Shown here: one piece after another, positions 1-9,211 of the stretch
Numbering within the stretch: the first letter of the stretch is position 1
Layout: the number at the start of each line of letters is the position of its first letter
NCBI GenBank assembly: GCA_027488935.1
Contig: JAIYAP010000007.1
Coordinates: forward strand, 19,324 to 83,323
Source of the DNA: Saprospiraceae bacterium
GTDB taxonomy: Bacteria > Bacteroidota > Bacteroidia > Chitinophagales > Saprospiraceae
DNA: 64,000 bases
Reading direction: 5' to 3'
Notes under the pieces: model-generated
What the model was told of the DNA's origin: nothing
Seen by the model: only the letters and a program-made list of their open reading frames with translations
Database searches by the model: none
Translations under genes and position numbers: made by a program

Positions 1-1091
1 TGAAGCGCCTGTTCAATTTGCCCGATAAACGCGGTATGATCTTGCGCCAAATAAATATACTCGGCAAACCCCAGGATATCGTTTGAAAAGGCGGTACTCA
101 CCACCGCTTTGCCTGCTGCAAGATACTCATTGATTTTGAGCGGATAAATACTGGCCGTGAGGGTGTTGCACAAAAACGGAATCAGCACACAATCCATATA
201 TTGCAGGTAAGCGGGCAAACTTTCGAGCGGACGGCTGCCGGCCCACACGACATTGGGCAATTGATCGAGTCCAATTTGAGCAGGTCCACGGCTGTTGATC
301 GGACCAATCAGCAATAGAGTATGCTCCGGATACGCCAAGGCAATTTTTTTCAATAAAGGGTAGTCAATCCGCAGGGCGTCTAAGTTTCCCACAAAACCGA
401 TCACTTTTCCGGTTTTACCTTCCAGTTCTTTCGGACGTCGGAAGCGTCCCTGCAGCACCGTTTTAAACAGATCAACCGCTGCGGCATTGAAATACAGTAC
501 AATACGATCCGAATAGGGCTGTTTTAGTTTTTTCAGGTTGCTGGAGGTCACAAACGTCAAATCGGCCTGACGGATCGCCGCAATTTCCAGGTCGGTGCCG
601 TGTTTGTCGGTATATGGATCCTGGGTAATATCGTCGATGCAATGGTAAATTTGAAGGGCAGCGCCTGCATTTTCAGGCAACATACTGGCATAAAACGGAT
701 TGTAACAATTGATGTACACATATTCCTGCCAGCCGTGATCGCGCAGGGCCTTGCGGATGGCGCGCAGCACAATGCGGTTGTTCCAGGCCTGAAAAAACTG
801 GTACACCAAACCCGGTGGCAACCAGTTGATGGGCAAGGTGGGTGGAGGCGTAACGGCCACAAAATTGTTGGGTATTTGGGGTAAGGTTTCATACTGTACC
901 CGACCTAACAGCAAGCCAGGCAGGCGTTTGCGCAGCACCGGATCGTGTTTTAACAAGTCTTTCCAGGAATACGGATGATTTACGTACAACACCCGATTGG
1001 TCCGCGCAATTTCCTTAGCCATCGAAAGCGAGATCGATGAATAGGGATTATCGGTGCGAAACAAAGAAAAAAACAGGGTATCGTAAGTCAT
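1..1091 (-). CDS. Glycosyltransferase, GT-B type (3' end beyond window)
   Basis: Reading leftward from the ATG at 1091 gives an open frame of 363 codons that runs off the window edge, so it is absent from the ORF track. It begins MTYDTLFFSLFRTDNPYSSI. A C-terminal half of GT-B type is visible: GKVIGFVGNLD at the domain start, HTLLLIGPI, LPAYLQYMDCVLIPF and PLKINEYLAAGKAVVST, the usual nucleotide-sugar binding region of family-1/4-like glycosyltransferases. It lies 63 nt downstream of a flippase and a Wzc-like gene on the same strand, so it probably adds a sugar in exopolysaccharide or O-antigen assembly. The sugar specificity cannot be read from the sequence. Confidence 0.85.
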   Translation of the reverse strand, partial: MTYDTLFFSLFRTDNPYSSISLSMAKEIARTNRVLYVNHPYSWKDLLKHDPVLRKRLPGLLLGRVQYETLPQIPNNFVAVTPPPTLPINWLPPGLVYQFFQAWNNRIVLRAIRKALRDHGWQEYVYINCYNPFYASMLPENAGAALQIYHCIDDITQDPYTDKHGTDLEIAAIRQADLTFVTSSNLKKLKQPYSDRIVLYFNAAAVDLFKTVLQGRFRRPKELEGKTGKVIGFVGNLDALRIDYPLLKKIALAYPEHTLLLIGPINSRGPAQIGLDQLPNVVWAGSRPLESLPAYLQYMDCVLIPFLCNTLTASIYPLKINEYLAAGKAVVSTAFSNDILGFAEYIYLAQDHTAFIGQIEQAL

Positions 1092-1154
1092 GGGCAAGAC
1101 AGTGCTTTGAATTTTATTTTTAAAAAATGGCGTTTAAAACAGCAAAAGGGTGCA

Positions 1155-2516
1155 TCAAATTTTTCCATCCTGTGGAACTACAGCGGGCCGAAGTTTGTGT
1201 AGCAACATTTCGTAACCCATTTTATACACCCAGGGCACCAGCCCGAATGCGCGCCACCAGCGGATGCCGTAATGCCGGTTTAAAAAAAACTGCATCCACA
1301 CAAAACTGATGCTATAGCCCGTTAGAGTAGCATAAGCCGCCCCAAACAGTCCAAAATTGCGAATCAACACATAACTCAGTCCCAGATTGAGCACCGCTGT
1401 GGCCGTGGTAAAGGCAAAATTAGTCGCAGGTCGGCCGGTAGCATCCAAAATGGTTCCGCACTGTACCGCAAAGGGCATAAACAAGCCAAAAAAGGCGGTA
1501 AAACGCAAAATATTGGCACTTTCCAGGTATTTAGGCCCCGCAAACAACAACATAATAGGCTCCGCAAACAACAACACCGTGATCAAAAAAGGCAAAATAA
1601 TGGCCAAAATTGCGCCCACGCTGCGTTCGTACAACACCTGAATACCTGCTACGCCCTGTTCTTCCAGGTGGGCCGCACTTTGCGGAAACACCACCGAAGC
1701 GATGCTAAAAGATGGCGCTTCAATGAGTTGGGTAATTTTACCAGCAGCATCATACACAGCAAAAGCGGCGGGCCCAATGAGCTGGCCCAACGCAAGTTTG
1801 TCGATGCTTTTGTAAAACATGGCGCTCAAATTGGTCCCCAGCACATATTTGCCATACGATAACATCACGCGCACCCAGGTCCAATTAAGCCGCTTTGAAA
1901 ATTGTAAAAAAGGCCGTGCATATAAAGCGGTGTAAAACAGTCCAACCAGTGCCCCCAGCAGCATGGCGATGGCAAGGTGTTGTAAAAGCATCGGGTAGCC
2001 CATCATTTTACAAAACACAACCCAGGCAAACAAAAAACCGCGAAAACAGATGGTGCTCCAAAAAATACCCCGAAACTCAAAATTGGCCTGTTGCACAAAA
2101 TTGCAATGGTAAAGCAGGGCCATCACAAAATTGGTGAGGAAATAGACCGGTAGCACATACAAAACCTGGGGCGATTGAAAACTAGATGCAATCCAGGACA
2201 TGCTGCCCCACAATAAGACATTGGAAATCAAGGAAAAACAGAGGCTCAGGAACAAGGCCGCGCTGGAAATAGCCGATACAGCGCCCTTATCCTGGCGGTG
2301 GGTATTTAAAAAACGGATAAAACCATTCTGAATCAAGCCATTACGCCCCATTTCGAGGGTATAGGTAATGATCAGAAACAGTCCCCAGGCGGCAAAGTCT
2401 TCTTTCGACAGACCGCGCAGCAACAGCACCGTTGTACCCAGCGAAAATACCAGTCCTGCGCCTTTTTCAAGCAAAGTCAGCAAGCCGGCGCGAAACCATT
2501 CCGTACGGCGCTCCAT
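1155..2516 (-). CDS. Polysaccharide flippase, Wzx/MATE-like (lipopolysaccharide biosynthesis protein)
   Basis: A 453-residue integral membrane protein with about 12 hydrophobic segments, the usual size and layout of oligosaccharide flippases of the MVF/Wzx superfamily, which move undecaprenyl-linked oligosaccharide units across the inner membrane. The ORF track extends it to 2642, but that part overlaps the 3' end of the Wzc-like gene out of frame. The ATG at 2516 (MERRTEWFRAGLLTLLEKGAG) lies 10 nt after that gene's stop and starts just before the first membrane segment, so I take it as the start. It sits in an operon between the Wzc-like gene and a glycosyltransferase. Confidence 0.88.
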   Translation of the reverse strand: MERRTEWFRAGLLTLLEKGAGLVFSLGTTVLLLRGLSKEDFAAWGLFLIITYTLEMGRNGLIQNGFIRFLNTHRQDKGAVSAISSAALFLSLCFSLISNVLLWGSMSWIASSFQSPQVLYVLPVYFLTNFVMALLYHCNFVQQANFEFRGIFWSTICFRGFLFAWVVFCKMMGYPMLLQHLAIAMLLGALVGLFYTALYARPFLQFSKRLNWTWVRVMLSYGKYVLGTNLSAMFYKSIDKLALGQLIGPAAFAVYDAAGKITQLIEAPSFSIASVVFPQSAAHLEEQGVAGIQVLYERSVGAILAIILPFLITVLLFAEPIMLLFAGPKYLESANILRFTAFFGLFMPFAVQCGTILDATGRPATNFAFTTATAVLNLGLSYVLIRNFGLFGAAYATLTGYSISFVWMQFFLNRHYGIRWWRAFGLVPWVYKMGYEMLLHKLRPAVVPQDGKI

Positions 2517-2526
2517 GCGTGTTTGT

Positions 2527-4773
2527 TTATGCGATGTTTTGTGCGTCCATTTGTGTGAGGACCGAACCGCCATAGCGTTCACCGAGTCCCCGCAAAAATG
2601 TGATCGTTGCGGCATCCTGTTGTTTAATGGCCATACGCGCATTGAATACGCCGATTACCCGATCCACATAAGGCAACAATTCCTGGGCGTCCGAATTTTG
2701 ATTGAGCGCCGCCGCCTCCAAAAGAATAAAATCGTAATGTCCTTTTAGTGCGGTTAAAAACTGTGCAAACGCTTCATGCTCCAACAATTCGGATGGCGAA
2801 CTGTGCATGCCGGTATTGCCAATTACATCCACAAAATGGTCTTCCGGATCCATTTGCCCTTTTTCCTTTTGTTGAAACACCTCTGCCAACCCATATTCGC
2901 GAATCAACTGGTTGAGCAGGGCGCTGTTGGGGCTAGCCTGCGCTGCATAAGCATCGGGCAAGGGCATTTTAAAATTCGTGTCGAGCATCAACACTTTTTT
3001 ATTGTTGGCAGCCAGGCTATAGGCCAGCGCGTGCATGATAAACGTTTTGCCTTCTTTGTTTTTAGGGCTGGTAATCAGGAACACCCGCTGGTTTGATTGC
3101 AACACCTGGGTTCGGATTTTGCGCACATTATCCCGGAAACTACTGAAAGCAGGCGCGGTAATTTTACCGGCAAAAACCTGGTTAAAATCGAGACCTTTTA
3201 CCGGAATGGTGCACACGGTACCCAAAAAAGCCAAGTCCGTAGTGTGTTTTTTAAATGAATCGATGGATTGGATGGTATTGTCTAAATAGGCGAATAAAAA
3301 CAACAAAATGCAGGTAAGGGTACCCGAAACAATGGCGGCAAAAGCACTGATCATGGTTTGGCGCGTGGGCTCGGGATGCTCGGGCAATTGCGCATTTTCT
3401 ACAATCGACAGCGGATTGACGGCATTTTCGAGGTTCATTTTTGCCTTGACAAATTCAGCGTCGGCTTCTTCAAATTCTTTCCGCGCCCGTTCTTCATCCG
3501 ATTCTAATTTGGAGGAAATTTCATCGCTGGCCGCCATCGAACTCAGTTTGTTTTTGAGCGACCAGATTTCCTGGCTCAGTCGGCTCGAACTTTCTGAGGC
3601 TTCAATCCGGTCCATATCAATCGACACCTTTTCTTTATACAGGTCTTCCCTGGTTCTTTTCGAATCTTCCGGGCGTTGTTTACCCAGCACTTTCGCCGAG
3701 CTTTGTACCGTTCTTTCCAGATCTGATTTTGCTTCCGCCAGTTCAGTTTCCACATCTTCGTCTTTCCCGCCCGTTTCGATGCTGCGTTTGGTGAGTTCGC
3801 GCACCCGTTGAAACTGTTCGTCGGTGCTATTTTTTTCCAAAACCCGGCCCTGGGTAACGTCGACATCGCGTTTTTTACCGTCATTCATGTATTTATCCAG
3901 TTTTTCTACCGATTCGGCCGCTGAACGTTTGCGGGCTGAAGCGCGTTGCTGGTCAATTTCCAATTTGGCAATTTGTGCGATCAACTCTTCACTTTGTTTA
4001 CCCAGCGCAGGCAGTCCCTTTTGTTTCAGGTACATAAAACGGAGGTCGGTAATAGAATCCACCACCTGTTTTTTGTCTTCCGACAAGCGCGAAAAAGCTT
4101 CCACTGATTTGCGTTTTTCCCGCACCGAAAGGTTGTGGTAATAGCGCATAAAGCGGGTGGAATAGGTATTAGCCATAAACCGCGATAAAGCCGGGTTTTC
4201 GGTGGTCAGTTCAATGGATAAATAATCGGTAGTGCCTTTGCGTTTAATGGCAAGGCAAGCGCTCAAGGCATCGTGGTCGTACCCGTATGCACGTGACACG
4301 CGGTCGAGTAAAAAATCCAGCTCCGGGCTAAAAGAAGGGTCGGTAAGGCTGTCGAGGTTGATTTTGCTAATTTCTTTGCGCAGCGCATCCGATTTAGCGG
4401 TAAAATCGTCGGGTGTAAGTCCAACCAATGCCGGATTGCCTTGGCGAAAAGCCTTTTCAGGTCCGCTTGGACTGGCCGAAAGATCGTGTTTCAGCATTTC
4501 TATCCCCAAAATTTTGAGGGTAGAGCGCGACTGGGTAAATTCAATCAGGTTAGAAAATGCGTTATCTACCTGGTATTGTTGCACAAATGCATCGGAGTTA
4601 TCAGAATTGATCCCTTTATAGTTCACAATACCGGTGGCCATAATGACGGTGGCCTTGTATTGCTTCGGTTTTCGGCCAATAAACAGATAGGTCGCTGCAG
4701 CCGTTGCCAGCATTACGGAAAGAATCAGCCATTTACGGCGCGCAAGAATGCGTATCAGGTAAGCAATATCCAT
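2527..4773 (-). CDS. Wzc-like polysaccharide co-polymerase with CpsD-type ATPase domain
   Basis: About 748 residues. A short cytoplasmic N-terminus is followed by a membrane segment (WLILSVMLATAAATYLFIG), a Wzz-type periplasmic domain, a long charged coiled coil (about residues 220-470), a second membrane segment (IVSGTLTCILLFLFAYLDNT) and a P-loop domain with a Walker A-like KNKEGKT, a Walker A' VLMLDTN and a Walker B-like FILLEAAA. This is the layout of chain-length regulators with a BY-kinase-like domain. The C-terminus (LTQMDAQNIA) has no tyrosine cluster. The track start at 4851 adds 26 unlikely residues; the ATG at 4773 (MDIAYLIRILARRKW) starts the usual Wzz N-terminus. First gene of the leftward exopolysaccharide operon. 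Confidence 0.87.
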   Translation of the reverse strand: MDIAYLIRILARRKWLILSVMLATAAATYLFIGRKPKQYKATVIMATGIVNYKGINSDNSDAFVQQYQVDNAFSNLIEFTQSRSTLKILGIEMLKHDLSASPSGPEKAFRQGNPALVGLTPDDFTAKSDALRKEISKINLDSLTDPSFSPELDFLLDRVSRAYGYDHDALSACLAIKRKGTTDYLSIELTTENPALSRFMANTYSTRFMRYYHNLSVREKRKSVEAFSRLSEDKKQVVDSITDLRFMYLKQKGLPALGKQSEELIAQIAKLEIDQQRASARKRSAAESVEKLDKYMNDGKKRDVDVTQGRVLEKNSTDEQFQRVRELTKRSIETGGKDEDVETELAEAKSDLERTVQSSAKVLGKQRPEDSKRTREDLYKEKVSIDMDRIEASESSSRLSQEIWSLKNKLSSMAASDEISSKLESDEERARKEFEEADAEFVKAKMNLENAVNPLSIVENAQLPEHPEPTRQTMISAFAAIVSGTLTCILLFLFAYLDNTIQSIDSFKKHTTDLAFLGTVCTIPVKGLDFNQVFAGKITAPAFSSFRDNVRKIRTQVLQSNQRVFLITSPKNKEGKTFIMHALAYSLAANNKKVLMLDTNFKMPLPDAYAAQASPNSALLNQLIREYGLAEVFQQKEKGQMDPEDHFVDVIGNTGMHSSPSELLEHEAFAQFLTALKGHYDFILLEAAALNQNSDAQELLPYVDRVIGVFNARMAIKQQDAATITFLRGLGERYGGSVLTQMDAQNIA

Positions 4774-4985
4774 AACAGAATCGTCGTATTCAGTGAGGGG
4801 GTGTAGGACTAAACAAAGCAATTGCGTGCGTTTGAACAACAAACGGCGCATAAATCGTTAAGAAAGTGTGGAAGTATTGCTTCCGGTTGCCCGGAGTCGT
4901 GCAGACGGTTTTTGGAAACAGCCTGGAAAAGCAATAGATGGATTAAAAGTATAAAAACAGGCACACACTAAGTAAAAGTCTACGA

Positions 4986-4993
4986 CAAAGATA
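4986..4993 (-). promoter_or_regulatory. Candidate promoter of the exopolysaccharide operon
   Basis: On the minus strand the box TATCTTTG matches the Bacteroidota -7 consensus TAnnTTTG. No clear TTG lies 19-21 nt upstream. Transcription from here would give a leader of about 200 nt before the Wzc-like gene. The rest of the 4774-5217 gap holds no convincing gene; the 91-residue ORF at 4858-5133 looks like chance. Confidence 0.4.
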
Positions 4994-5164
4994 ATACCAA
5001 TCTGCGAGTTGACTTGGTTTGGGTGGGGATTTTTACAAAACACGCCCAGCATAAAAAAGCTTGACACCGCAGTAGAACCTCCAATGAGGCCTAATTTGGG
5101 TCGATTTGTAGAAAAATACTTTTCCACATGCACAAAGGCCCCGAACTTTCGTTTTCTTTAATGC

Positions 5165-5194
5165 TTGCGCCCAACTGAAATCCACTTATATTTG
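5165..5194 (+). promoter_or_regulatory. Promoter of the tail-specific protease gene
   Basis: TTG at 5165 and TATATTTG at 5187, separated by 19 nt, match the Bacteroidota sigma-ABfr consensus very well. Expected transcription start is near 5201, about 15-20 nt before the ATG at 5218. Confidence 0.65.
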
Positions 5195-5217
5195 TTCATT
5201 AAAATTCATACCCTGTG

Positions 5218-7407
5218 ATGTTGAATTTGAAGCGCGTGCTGCGCACATTTGACTTTGAAAAATTTATAACGGACATGAAATTGAAATCGTCCCTCGTGCT
5301 GTTCTCGTTCATTGGAATAGCGGGTATCGCTTTTTTAGTGAACCGTACACACCCAGTCAGTACCGACCCCAATCCGCAAAAAGAAGCAGCCCTGATACAG
5401 GCGTTGTTGCAGGGATTGGCCAACCTGCATTTTCAACCCAAGGCCATCGACGATCAGTTTTCGAAAGAGGTGTACAACCTTTATTTGAAAGACATCGACA
5501 ATGGCAAACGTTTTTATAATAAAGCGGACATTGACCAGCTCAAAGGTTTTGAAACCAAGCTCGACGATCAGGCCAATGCCGGCACCTTCGAGTTTTTCAA
5601 CCGCTCGGTGGAGTTGATGGAAAAGGCCTTGGTTAAAACGCAAGGCTGGTACCGTGAATTGCTCGCCGCGCCCATGGATTACAGCAAAAATGAAATGCTG
5701 GAATCGGATCCTAAAAAGTTAGAGTGGGCCAAAGACGATGCGGAATTGCGCAGCCGTTGGGAAAAATGGATGAAATACGAGGTGTTGAGCCGGGTAACCG
5801 ACGAACAAACCAAGCAAGACAAAGCGGATTTTAAAGGCGAAAAGAAAACTTTTGAGCAATTGGAAACCGAACAGCGCGCAAAAGTGCTCGATACCTATGA
5901 TAAATGGTACAAGCGCATGCAAAAGGCGACCCGCGCCGACCGCATGGAATTGTACCTCAATTCGATCACCAATGTATTTGACCCGCATACCGGCTATTTT
6001 TCGCCAAAAGACAAGGAGAATTTTGATATTCAAATGTCTGGCAAACTCGAAGGCATCGGTGCGCGCCTGCAAAGTGATGGTGAAAAAACCAGCGTAACTG
6101 AAATTGTTACGGGCGGACCAGCCTGGAAACAAGGTGCCCTGGAAGTAAAAGACGTGATTGTAAAAGTTGCGCAGGGCGAAGGCGAGGCGATTGATGTGAT
6201 GGGTTGGGAAATAGACGATGTGGTATCCAAAATTCGTGGTCCGAAAGGCACCGTGGTAACCCTAACCGTTCAGAGAACAGATGGCACCGAAAAAACCATC
6301 AAAATCACCCGCGATGTGGTGTTGATGGAAGAAGGTTTTGCCAAATCACTCCTGCTGAAAGGCAGCGAAACCGAGCAGGATAAAATCGGCTATATTTATT
6401 TGCCGAAGTTTTATGCTGATTTCACACCGCAGGGCGCTACCTCTTGCGCAGCGGATGTGGCAAAAGAAATTGAAAAACTGAAAAGCGAAAAAGTAAAAGG
6501 TATCATCCTCGATTTGCGTGGCAACGGGGGCGGTTCTTTGCGCGATGTGGTGCAGATGTCGGGTTTGTTTATCGAAGAAGGCCCCATCGTGCAAGTGAAA
6601 AACCGCTCTAAAACGCCCGATATTATGCGCGACAACGACAGCCGTGTACAATGGGGCGGTCCGTTGGTGGTGATGGTGAATGGTTTTAGCGCTTCGGCTT
6701 CCGAAATTTTGGCCGCTGCCATGCAGGATTACCACCGCGCTGTGATTGTGGGGTCTACCAGCACGTATGGCAAAGGCACGGTACAACGCTTTTTGGATTT
6801 GGACAATGCCACCCGCGACGAATCGGTAAAACCGCTGGGCGATATGAAACTGACAATCCAGAAATTTTACCGCATCACGGGCAAAACTACCCAATTGGAT
6901 GGCGTTACCCCGGATATTGTGTTGCCTGATTTTTACAATTTTGTAGAGCTGGGTGAAAAGGAAAACGATTATCCGCTCGAATCAACCACCATTCAGGCGG
7001 TGCCATACAACCAAAATGCCTATCAGATTGCCGATTTGGGCAAATTGAAATCGGCCAGTGCGACACGGGTAGAAGCCAATGAAACCTTTAAAAAGGTAAA
7101 TGAAAACGCCATGCGCCTGCGCAAGCAAAAAGACCAGACGGTTTATCCCCTGGAGGGCAACAAATACCGTATGTGGAATAAAAAACAGGACGAAGAAGCC
7201 GATCGGTATGACAACCTGTTCAAACCCATTGATGGTTTTGTGCTGGAAAACTTGAGCGCCGATTTGCCTCAAATTCAGGCAGATACTTCCCGCGCTGCCC
7301 GCAATGAAGGCTGGATGAAAGATAAAAAGAAGGACATTCAACTGCATGAAACGTTTAAGATCATGCAGGATATGATTCGGATGGATGCCGTGGCTGGAAA
7401 GCAGTAG
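5218..7407 (+). CDS. prc: Carboxy-terminal processing (tail-specific) protease, S41 family
   Basis: A 729-residue periplasmic protease of the Prc/Tsp type that cleaves proteins from their C-termini. A membrane or signal segment (SSLVLFSFIGIAGIAFLV) is followed by an N-terminal helical region, a PDZ domain (about residues 255-340, GIGARLQSDGEKTSVTEI), the S41 catalytic core and a C-terminal DUF3340-like tail. The catalytic region matches Prc: GFSASASEILAAAMQDY carries the serine and TYGKGTVQRF the lysine. GTG 5215, ATG 5218 and ATG 5275 are all possible starts; 5275 puts the signal segment right at the N-terminus, while the promoter at 5165-5194 allows either. Monocistronic and followed by a clear terminator. 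Confidence 0.92.
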   Translation: MLNLKRVLRTFDFEKFITDMKLKSSLVLFSFIGIAGIAFLVNRTHPVSTDPNPQKEAALIQALLQGLANLHFQPKAIDDQFSKEVYNLYLKDIDNGKRFYNKADIDQLKGFETKLDDQANAGTFEFFNRSVELMEKALVKTQGWYRELLAAPMDYSKNEMLESDPKKLEWAKDDAELRSRWEKWMKYEVLSRVTDEQTKQDKADFKGEKKTFEQLETEQRAKVLDTYDKWYKRMQKATRADRMELYLNSITNVFDPHTGYFSPKDKENFDIQMSGKLEGIGARLQSDGEKTSVTEIVTGGPAWKQGALEVKDVIVKVAQGEGEAIDVMGWEIDDVVSKIRGPKGTVVTLTVQRTDGTEKTIKITRDVVLMEEGFAKSLLLKGSETEQDKIGYIYLPKFYADFTPQGATSCAADVAKEIEKLKSEKVKGIILDLRGNGGGSLRDVVQMSGLFIEEGPIVQVKNRSKTPDIMRDNDSRVQWGGPLVVMVNGFSASASEILAAAMQDYHRAVIVGSTSTYGKGTVQRFLDLDNATRDESVKPLGDMKLTIQKFYRITGKTTQLDGVTPDIVLPDFYNFVELGEKENDYPLESTTIQAVPYNQNAYQIADLGKLKSASATRVEANETFKKVNENAMRLRKQKDQTVYPLEGNKYRMWNKKQDEEADRYDNLFKPIDGFVLENLSADLPQIQADTSRAARNEGWMKDKKKDIQLHETFKIMQDMIRMDAVAGKQ

Positions 7408-7425
7408 AATATAAGGCAAATTAGG

Positions 7426-7464
7426 AGCCCCTTGTGCTTTTTCGAAAGCGCAAGGGGCTTTTTT
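7426..7464 (+). terminator. Intrinsic terminator after the protease gene
   Basis: A 15-bp stem (agccccttgtgcttt pairing with aaagcgcaaggggct, one G-U pair) with a TTCG loop is followed by six T. It lies 19 nt after the protease stop and also separates it from the convergent alkD-like gene. Confidence 0.85.
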
Positions 7465-7471
7465 ATGCGCT

Positions 7472-8155
7472 TTATTTATCCATCAAACGCAATCCTTCTC
7501 GGCGGGTTAAAGGAGCCAGCGATGTTGCAGCAATAAATGCCCGAACCGCCTCAGGATTGGTGCGGGAATATTGTCGCAAGGCCCAACCCGCCCCTTTTTG
7601 AATAAAAAACTCCTTGGATCCAGCCAGGCGTCGGATATACTCGAACAGGAGCGCCGAATCGGTATCGTTTTTATACGAAAGTTGAAAAATAATGCTCACC
7701 CGTTGCAGCCACATATGGCCCGAATCCATCCAGCGTTCGGTGACAGGTTTTATTTGTTCGGGGAACCGTTTGAAGTGCATGCCCACCAATTTGGCAATCC
7801 AATCGACCGTATCCCACCAGGATCGGGTACAAATGAGGGTTTCGAGCAATTGTATGGCCTGTGCGTCGTGTTTTTTAATCGTTTTTTCAACACATTGTAA
7901 GGCAAAATAGTGCATTTCACGGTGATCATCTTCAAAACACAAATGGGTAAGCGCAGGAAGGTCGGCAGGCGTGGGCAAGCCGTTTTCCTGAAATATTTGT
8001 TTGGAAATGGCCACCCAATGCGGCGCCTTCAGGCCAAAAAATTCAAATTGATGGCGCATATAAGCCATTTGTCCCTGGGCAATGGAAGGGTCGCCCGCCG
8101 TACGAAAACGCGCTGCAACCAGAGTATAATAGGATTGAGGATCGAGCATGCCCAT
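7472..8155 (-). CDS. DNA alkylation repair protein, AlkD-like
   Basis: A 227-residue all-helical HEAT-like protein of the AlkD DNA glycosylase family, which removes positively charged alkylated bases such as 3-methyladenine and 7-methylguanine. The family signature is present as CTRSWWDTVDWIAKLVG, with the tryptophans and the aspartate that contact the lesion, and the C-terminal FIQKGAGWALRQYS also fits. Length is typical. ATGs at 8155 and 8149 are both possible (MGMLDPQ). It is convergent with the protease gene and stands alone. Confidence 0.9.
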   Translation of the reverse strand: MGMLDPQSYYTLVAARFRTAGDPSIAQGQMAYMRHQFEFFGLKAPHWVAISKQIFQENGLPTPADLPALTHLCFEDDHREMHYFALQCVEKTIKKHDAQAIQLLETLICTRSWWDTVDWIAKLVGMHFKRFPEQIKPVTERWMDSGHMWLQRVSIIFQLSYKNDTDSALLFEYIRRLAGSKEFFIQKGAGWALRQYSRTNPEAVRAFIAATSLAPLTRREGLRLMDK

Positions 8156-8292
8156 ATTTTTAGTGTCGAAAGGTACAAAGAGGCCTCCAAAACCTTGTAT
8201 CCATCGAAAGGAAAGCCGCGCTTAAAACTAAATTGCGCGAAAAGCCGTTCCTTTGCAATCCAATCCAACTTACGTGAACACATCTTTTTGAT

Positions 8293-9177
8293 ATGATGAA
8301 ACAAGTCTTTTTACCCTTGGCGACCATCTGCTTTCTATTTGGCGCCTGCGCAGTGAAACCCAAAGCAAATTTTACCATGCCGGTTAAAAAAGTAACGGCA
8401 CCTGCTTTGGTCAACTTTACCAACACCTCTTTGAAAGCAGAAAGCTATGAATGGGACTTTGGGGATGGTGGTACTTCCAAAGAAGTAAGCCCTAGCCATA
8501 AATACAAACATTCCGGCAATTTTACCGTCGTACTTAAAGCCACTAAAGGCAACAAAACTGTTCTTTCCAAACAAATGATCCAGGTAACTGCACCCGAGCG
8601 CTGTCTCGTAGAAATTGAAACCACCATGGGCACCATGCTTGCCGAACTGTATTCGGCAACCCCCAAGCACCGCGACAATTTTGTCAAACTTGCCGATGAA
8701 GGCTATTATGACGAATTGTTGTTTCACCGGGTTATTTCCGGGTTTATGATCCAGGGCGGCGATCCGAATTCTCGGGGCGCAAAACCCGGCCAATCCCTTG
8801 GCTTCGGCGGCCCAAGCCACTTGGTTCCGGCCGAATTTGTCGATTCACTGGTACACCTGAAAGGCGCAATTTGTGCAGCCCGCACCAGCAATCCAGAAAA
8901 AAAATCGAGCGGTTCGCAGTTTTACATTGTACAGGGCGCACCTGTTGCAGCGGAAATGCTCACCCAGATTGAAAACAGCCGCGGCTTTCACTACACCCCC
9001 GAACAACGGGCAGGTTACACCACCATCGGTGGCACCCCGCAGCTCGACCGTGAATACACGGTGTTTGGCCGCGTAATTGAGGGTTTGGACGTTATAGACA
9101 AGATTGCGGCGACCCAAACAGGCGCTGGCGACCGCCCAACGACCGATGTGAAAATGAAAATTCGGGTCATCAAGTAA
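8293..9177 (+). CDS. PKD domain + cyclophilin-type peptidyl-prolyl isomerase lipoprotein
   Basis: 294 residues. The N-terminus (FLPLATICFLFGAC) ends in a lipobox, so the protein is probably an exported lipoprotein. Residues about 25-95 form a PKD-like beta domain (YEWDFGDGGTSKEVSPSHKY, the WDFGDG motif being diagnostic). Residues about 100-294 are a cyclophilin: FHRVISGFMIQGGDP and SSGSQFYIVQG cover the catalytic arginine and the Q/F/W pocket region. It probably assists folding of exported proteins; whether it is anchored at the inner or outer membrane is unknown. The OstA-like gene starts 34 nt downstream, possibly in the same transcript. Confidence 0.88.
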   Translation: MMKQVFLPLATICFLFGACAVKPKANFTMPVKKVTAPALVNFTNTSLKAESYEWDFGDGGTSKEVSPSHKYKHSGNFTVVLKATKGNKTVLSKQMIQVTAPERCLVEIETTMGTMLAELYSATPKHRDNFVKLADEGYYDELLFHRVISGFMIQGGDPNSRGAKPGQSLGFGGPSHLVPAEFVDSLVHLKGAICAARTSNPEKKSSGSQFYIVQGAPVAAEMLTQIENSRGFHYTPEQRAGYTTIGGTPQLDREYTVFGRVIEGLDVIDKIAATQTGAGDRPTTDVKMKIRVIK

Positions 9178-9211
9178 TTTCAAATCCAAGGAGCGCCGGG
9201 TTCCGAACAGC

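Noticed and set aside
557-892. 111-residue minus-strand ORF in the track
   Set aside because: Shadow of the truncated glycosyltransferase frame, which is open through the whole stretch.
4858-5133. 91-residue minus-strand ORF before the exopolysaccharide operon
   Set aside because: No start context, composition or similarity suggests a real gene; overlaps the likely leader.
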